DNA of 57,411 bases, taken from Rhodoferax sp. (GTDB lineage: Bacteria > Pseudomonadota > Gammaproteobacteria > Burkholderiales > Burkholderiaceae_C). The DNA lies in the NCBI GenBank assembly GCA_031291305.1, contig JARLJH010000057.1, positions 1 to 57,411 on the forward strand. The letters are read 5' to 3'. Below, one piece after another: positions 54,446 to 57,411 of the stretch. Position numbers and translations under genes: made by a program. The notes under the pieces were generated by a model that made no database searches, was not told the origin of the DNA, and saw nothing but the letters and a program-made list of their open reading frames with translations. Numbering within the stretch: the first letter of the stretch is position 1; each line of letters opens with the position of its first letter.

Positions 54446-56355
54446 TGGCAACCAGAAACGCAGCCAAAGACAAGCGCAGTTTCAATAATGCTGTCAAGGA
54501 AGCCCGCATAGGACACCGCGAGTCCCAGTACGAGGTGGGTTTGATGTATGCCAATGGTGTTGGCGTGGCGCAGGATTTCGTACAAGCCATCTACTGGATA
54601 CGCCAAGCCGCTGAAAAAGGGCACGCGCCCGCGCAGTATTTATTGGCTACAAGCTATGGGAGCGGTGATGTCGTCGAGCAAGATCATCACCAGGCGCTCA
54701 AGTGGTACATGAAGGCGGCAGAGCAGGAGCATCCGAAGGCGATTTACAAGTTGTCCCGGTTTTACGCTGAACCACATCCAGAAGCCGCGCGTGATTTATG
54801 CCAGACGGCGGCCAAACTTGGGGTGCCAAAGGCTCAATTTGATTTGGCTACTGAAAATGTAGCTTTACATCAAGATTTCGAAGGGGTTAACGACTCTTTT
54901 TCATGGTGTCTTCAGGCGGCAGAGCAGGGCGTGGTCGAAGCACAGTTCGCGGTCGCGGAGATGTACTTGCAGGGGCGGGGTGTTGCAATGGACGTGGTTC
55001 AGGCCTGCGCCTGGTACCGCAAGGCTGCGCATCAGTACTTCGCGCCTGCCCAGGTGGCTCTGGCCGGGCTTGACGAGATGGGTCTCGGCCGAGGGCTGAG
55101 TGGTGATCCAGACTATCCCGGTGTTGAGGCAGCCGAGCGGCGTCGCAACTCCAGCCGATGGCTAAAGCAGGCTGAGCTTGGTGACGCTCACGTCAAGTAT
55201 TGCCTGGGGCTGATGTTTCTTAACGGTTGGGCTGTAGTGCAAGACAACGACCAAGCGCGTGTGTGGCTGGAAGCGGCGGCCCAGCTGGAACATGCTGACG
55301 CACAGTTGGCGCTGGCGAAGCTGTTGGAGTCCTCAGGTGATTTTCAAGCCGCATTGACTTGGTATACAAAAGTTGCCGACAAGCATCATCCCGAAGCCTG
55401 TGCGGTGCTTGGGCGGTTTTACTGGCATGGCCTTGGCACATCGGCTGATGCCTTTCTGGGGCTTGTCTGGACGATGCGCGCGGTTGCGCTGGGTGATGTG
55501 CAAGCGATTGCCATGCTGGGCAAGCTGGCGGTTGACGCGCCTGACCAGATTCGGCGTGCTTGTCTGCACCAAGTGGCCAACCTTGGTTTTGCGGACGCGC
55601 AGTACGCATTGGGCCAAGACAGCGAAGCGCTGTTTGTGTCGGGGCAGTCTGAGGCGGATGCGATTCGATGGCTTAAACGTGCGGCTGATCAAGGGCACGT
55701 CAAGGCCGAAACAGCCTTGGGACTGCTTTATCTTGGCGCCCGAGAAGTGCCGCCCGACAAGGCGCAGGCCCGGGATTGGTTTATTCAGGCTGCAGAACAA
55801 GGCGATGCCAAAGCCCAATGGAATCTGGCTTTGATGCTGATAGATGGTTCTGGCGTGGTCAAAAAAGACCTCAAGCAAGCTTTTTTGTTGTGTCAAAAGG
55901 CGGCTGACCAAGGTTTTGTGCCAGCACAGGCGACTCTGGGCATTCTTTTTTCCAAAATGAAAAAACCTGAAAAAGCCGTTGAGTGGTGGCGTATTGCGGC
56001 TGAACAGGGTGATCCGGAGGCTCAATACAACTTGTCGGTGGCTTATGGAAAAGGGCTGGGGCTGGATCGAGATACAGAGTTGGCGCTGGACTGGTTGATC
56101 AAAGCGGCTGAGCAAGGTGTAGCGAGTGCGCAGTCCAAGCTCGGCTTACGTTATGTCACTGGCGATGGTGTGGCGTTAGATCCGATCGAAGGGCACAAGT
56201 GGCTGATGCTGGCCAGTCTCAAGGGTGATGCTGCTGCCCAAGTCAACGTCAAGCGGTCAGAAGATCAGTTGGGTCGCATGCAGATTCTTGAGGCCAATCG
56301 ACGTGCCATGGCTTGGCAAGGCAATCACAGTCGCCCTCATCAAACGAGGCCCTGA
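54445..56355 (+). CDS. Sel1-repeat protein
   Basis: A 636-residue solenoid of about a dozen Sel1-type repeats of roughly 36 residues. Each has the pattern AQYxLGxxYxxGxGVxxDxxxAxxWxxxAAExG; examples are YEVGLMYANGVGVAQDF near 35 and AQYNLSVAYGKGLGLDRD near 530. No signal peptide or membrane helix is seen, so it is probably cytoplasmic and acts as a protein-binding scaffold. Repeats near the centre (about 230-330) are more degenerate. Coupled to the NodT-type gene upstream, and 123 bases before the octad-repeat gene. Confidence 0.88.
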   Translation: MATRNAAKDKRSFNNAVKEARIGHRESQYEVGLMYANGVGVAQDFVQAIYWIRQAAEKGHAPAQYLLATSYGSGDVVEQDHHQALKWYMKAAEQEHPKAIYKLSRFYAEPHPEAARDLCQTAAKLGVPKAQFDLATENVALHQDFEGVNDSFSWCLQAAEQGVVEAQFAVAEMYLQGRGVAMDVVQACAWYRKAAHQYFAPAQVALAGLDEMGLGRGLSGDPDYPGVEAAERRRNSSRWLKQAELGDAHVKYCLGLMFLNGWAVVQDNDQARVWLEAAAQLEHADAQLALAKLLESSGDFQAALTWYTKVADKHHPEACAVLGRFYWHGLGTSADAFLGLVWTMRAVALGDVQAIAMLGKLAVDAPDQIRRACLHQVANLGFADAQYALGQDSEALFVSGQSEADAIRWLKRAADQGHVKAETALGLLYLGAREVPPDKAQARDWFIQAAEQGDAKAQWNLALMLIDGSGVVKKDLKQAFLLCQKAADQGFVPAQATLGILFSKMKKPEKAVEWWRIAAEQGDPEAQYNLSVAYGKGLGLDRDTELALDWLIKAAEQGVASAQSKLGLRYVTGDGVALDPIEGHKWLMLASLKGDAAAQVNVKRSEDQLGRMQILEANRRAMAWQGNHSRPHQTRP

Positions 56356-56388
56356 ATGCCACTTTCAGTGAGCACCAAAAATAGCGGC

Positions 56389-56415
56389 TCAAGTTTTATT
56401 GAAAATTGTCGTAAC
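56389..56415 (+). promoter_or_regulatory. Candidate FliA promoter before the octad-repeat gene
   Basis: TCAAGTTT at 56389-56396, 11 bases, then GTCGTAAC at 56408-56415. The -35 is 7 of 8 to the FliA consensus with exact spacing; the -10 is only partial (G.CG..A.). It lies 63 bases before the ATG at 56479. Confidence 0.5.
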
Positions 56416-56478
56416 AAACGTTACGGTCAAAATCCGTAGGCATTTCCGGCAAGAAACTGAATATTGTGGGGTAAAGGT

Positions 56479-57411
56479 ATGGCATCCATTGTTATTGGGT
56501 TCACGACAGCGCAGATCGCGGTGTTAACAACTGCCCAAATCCAACACCTTTCCTCGGCGGATATTGCGGCGCTGACTACTCTGCAGCTTTCTGCGCTCGG
56601 CACTGACAACATTGTTGCTCTTAAGACCAACCAAATTCAGGCGCTCAATACTGCACAAATAGCGTCCTTGAATACTGACCAGGTCGCTGCCATTGAGACG
56701 GCTGACATCGCTGTTCTCAAGACCAACCAGCTGCAAGCCCTCAGCACCGCCGGTGTGGCGGCGCTGAGCACCGATCAGATCCAGGCAGTAAGCACAGCAG
56801 GCATCGCCGCCCTGAAGACCAATCAGGTCGCAGCCCTGACGACAGATCAAATCGTTGCTATAGAAACCGCACAGATCCAGGCCTTGACCACAGCCGGACT
56901 GGCAGCTTTGAGCACCGATCAGGTGGCCGCCATCGAGACCTCCGACATTGAGGCGCTCAAGACCAACCAGATCGCCAGTCTGACCACAGCCAGCGTCGCG
57001 GCCCTGACCACCGACCAGGTGGTGGCTCTGACCACGGATCAAGTACAAGCCGTGAGCACGGCAGGCATTGCTGTCCTTAGCTCGGACCAGGTGGCCGCCA
57101 TTGAGACCGCCGATATCGCCGTTCTCAAGACCAATCAGTTGCAAGCCCTTAGCACCGCCGGTGTGGCCGCCCTGACCACCGGACAGATCCAGGCAGTCAC
57201 CACCGCCGACATTGCTGCTTTGAAGACCAACCAGGTTGCAGCCCTGACCACTGATCAGATCGTTGCTATAGAAACCGCACAGATCCAGGCGCTGACCACA
57301 GCCGGACTGGCAGCTTTGAGCACCGATCAGGTGGCCGCCATCGAGACCTCCGACATTGAGGCGCTCAAGACCAACCAGATCGCCAGTCTGACCACAGCCA
57401 GTGTCGCGGCC
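56479..57411 (+). CDS. Giant octapeptide-repeat protein (partial, runs off right edge)
   Basis: An open reading frame of at least 311 residues without stop at the window end. After MASIVIGF the whole visible part is 37 complete 8-residue units and a partial one. Consensus: x-[T/S]-x-[Q/D/G/N]-[I/V/L]-x-[A/V/S]-[L/I/V], e.g. TTDQIVAI or KTNQLQAL. Position 2 is nearly always Thr, 5 and 8 always aliphatic. There is no Cys, Trp, Tyr, Pro or Arg and no Phe after residue 8. No Sec signal peptide is visible, which fits export by a C-terminal signal (type I secretion) or an intracellular role. I do not recognise the family with certainty; similar Thr/Gln/Ala-rich repeats occur in large surface proteins of related bacteria as far as I recall. 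Confidence 0.85.
   Translation, partial: MASIVIGFTTAQIAVLTTAQIQHLSSADIAALTTLQLSALGTDNIVALKTNQIQALNTAQIASLNTDQVAAIETADIAVLKTNQLQALSTAGVAALSTDQIQAVSTAGIAALKTNQVAALTTDQIVAIETAQIQALTTAGLAALSTDQVAAIETSDIEALKTNQIASLTTASVAALTTDQVVALTTDQVQAVSTAGIAVLSSDQVAAIETADIAVLKTNQLQALSTAGVAALTTGQIQAVTTADIAALKTNQVAALTTDQIVAIETAQIQALTTAGLAALSTDQVAAIETSDIEALKTNQIASLTTASVAA
56695..57411 (+). repeat. Higher-order 408-bp tandem repeat
   Basis: Segment 56695-57003 recurs at 57103-57411, offset by exactly 408 bases (17 octads). At protein level 11 of the 13 octads are identical, and long DNA stretches are unchanged, including GTTGCTATAGAAACCGCACA. This points to recent segmental duplication within the gene. The second copy is cut by the window end, so more copies may follow. 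Confidence 0.9.

Noticed and set aside
56524-57144. Long minus-strand frame of 206 codons
   Set aside because: It is the antisense of the octad repeats; periodic DNA keeps more than one frame open. The plus frame has a start, a plausible promoter and a clean octad pattern.
56479-57411. CRISPR-like regular repeats
   Set aside because: The period is 24 bases without spacers of unique sequence, and the frame is open throughout; it is a coding repeat.

Overview
The window is about 57 kb of chromosome from a motile betaproteobacterium, most likely a Comamonadaceae member close to Rhodoferax. The reasons are the moderately high GC, the gene order flgBCDEFGHIJKL / fliA-flhG-flhF-flhA-flhB / motAB-cheYZ-flhDC, FlhDC as master regulator, and a short interspersed repeat that I associate with this family. 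No tRNA, rRNA, insertion sequence or CRISPR array was found.

Layout. 1-463 has no supported gene but is strongly self-complementary. 464-17584 is a housekeeping and metabolic stretch: thrH, cbpA-cbpM, gnd-zwf, a histidine phosphatase, a cyclic-di-GMP pair (PAS-GGDEF-EAL and HD-GYP), a lipoprotein, ttcA, a pteridine group (two FolB-type aldolases with two FolM-like SDRs), a MidA-type methyltransferase, a DUF2905 protein, thioredoxin 2, a cupin and a ROK kinase. 17668-29594 is the flg cluster (flgL back to flgB on minus, flgA and flgMN on plus). 30101-36227 holds fliA, a degenerate flhG, flhF, flhA and flhB. 36324-40363 holds cheZ, cheY, motB, motA, flhC and flhD.

40679-46936 is a complete pseudaminic acid operon (pseB, pseC, pseF, a methylase, pseG, pseH, pseI). 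It is followed by an AT-rich block with a Maf-type flagellin glycosyltransferase and a small ORF. Two near-identical short flagellin genes face away from each other (48561-49370 minus, 49718-50527 plus), then fliD, fliS and fliT. Together these make up regulation (FlhDC, then FliA/FlgM), the hook-basal body, the stator, the switch signal CheY/CheZ, and the glycosylated filament.

The right end is the least expected part: a NodT-type outer-membrane lipoprotein, a Sel1-repeat protein, and the start of a very repetitive protein made of 8-residue units that runs off the window. The DNA before this last gene has a good match to a FliA (sigma-28) promoter with exact 11-bp spacing, so it may belong to the late flagellar regulon. 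This is the main candidate for an undescribed system here.
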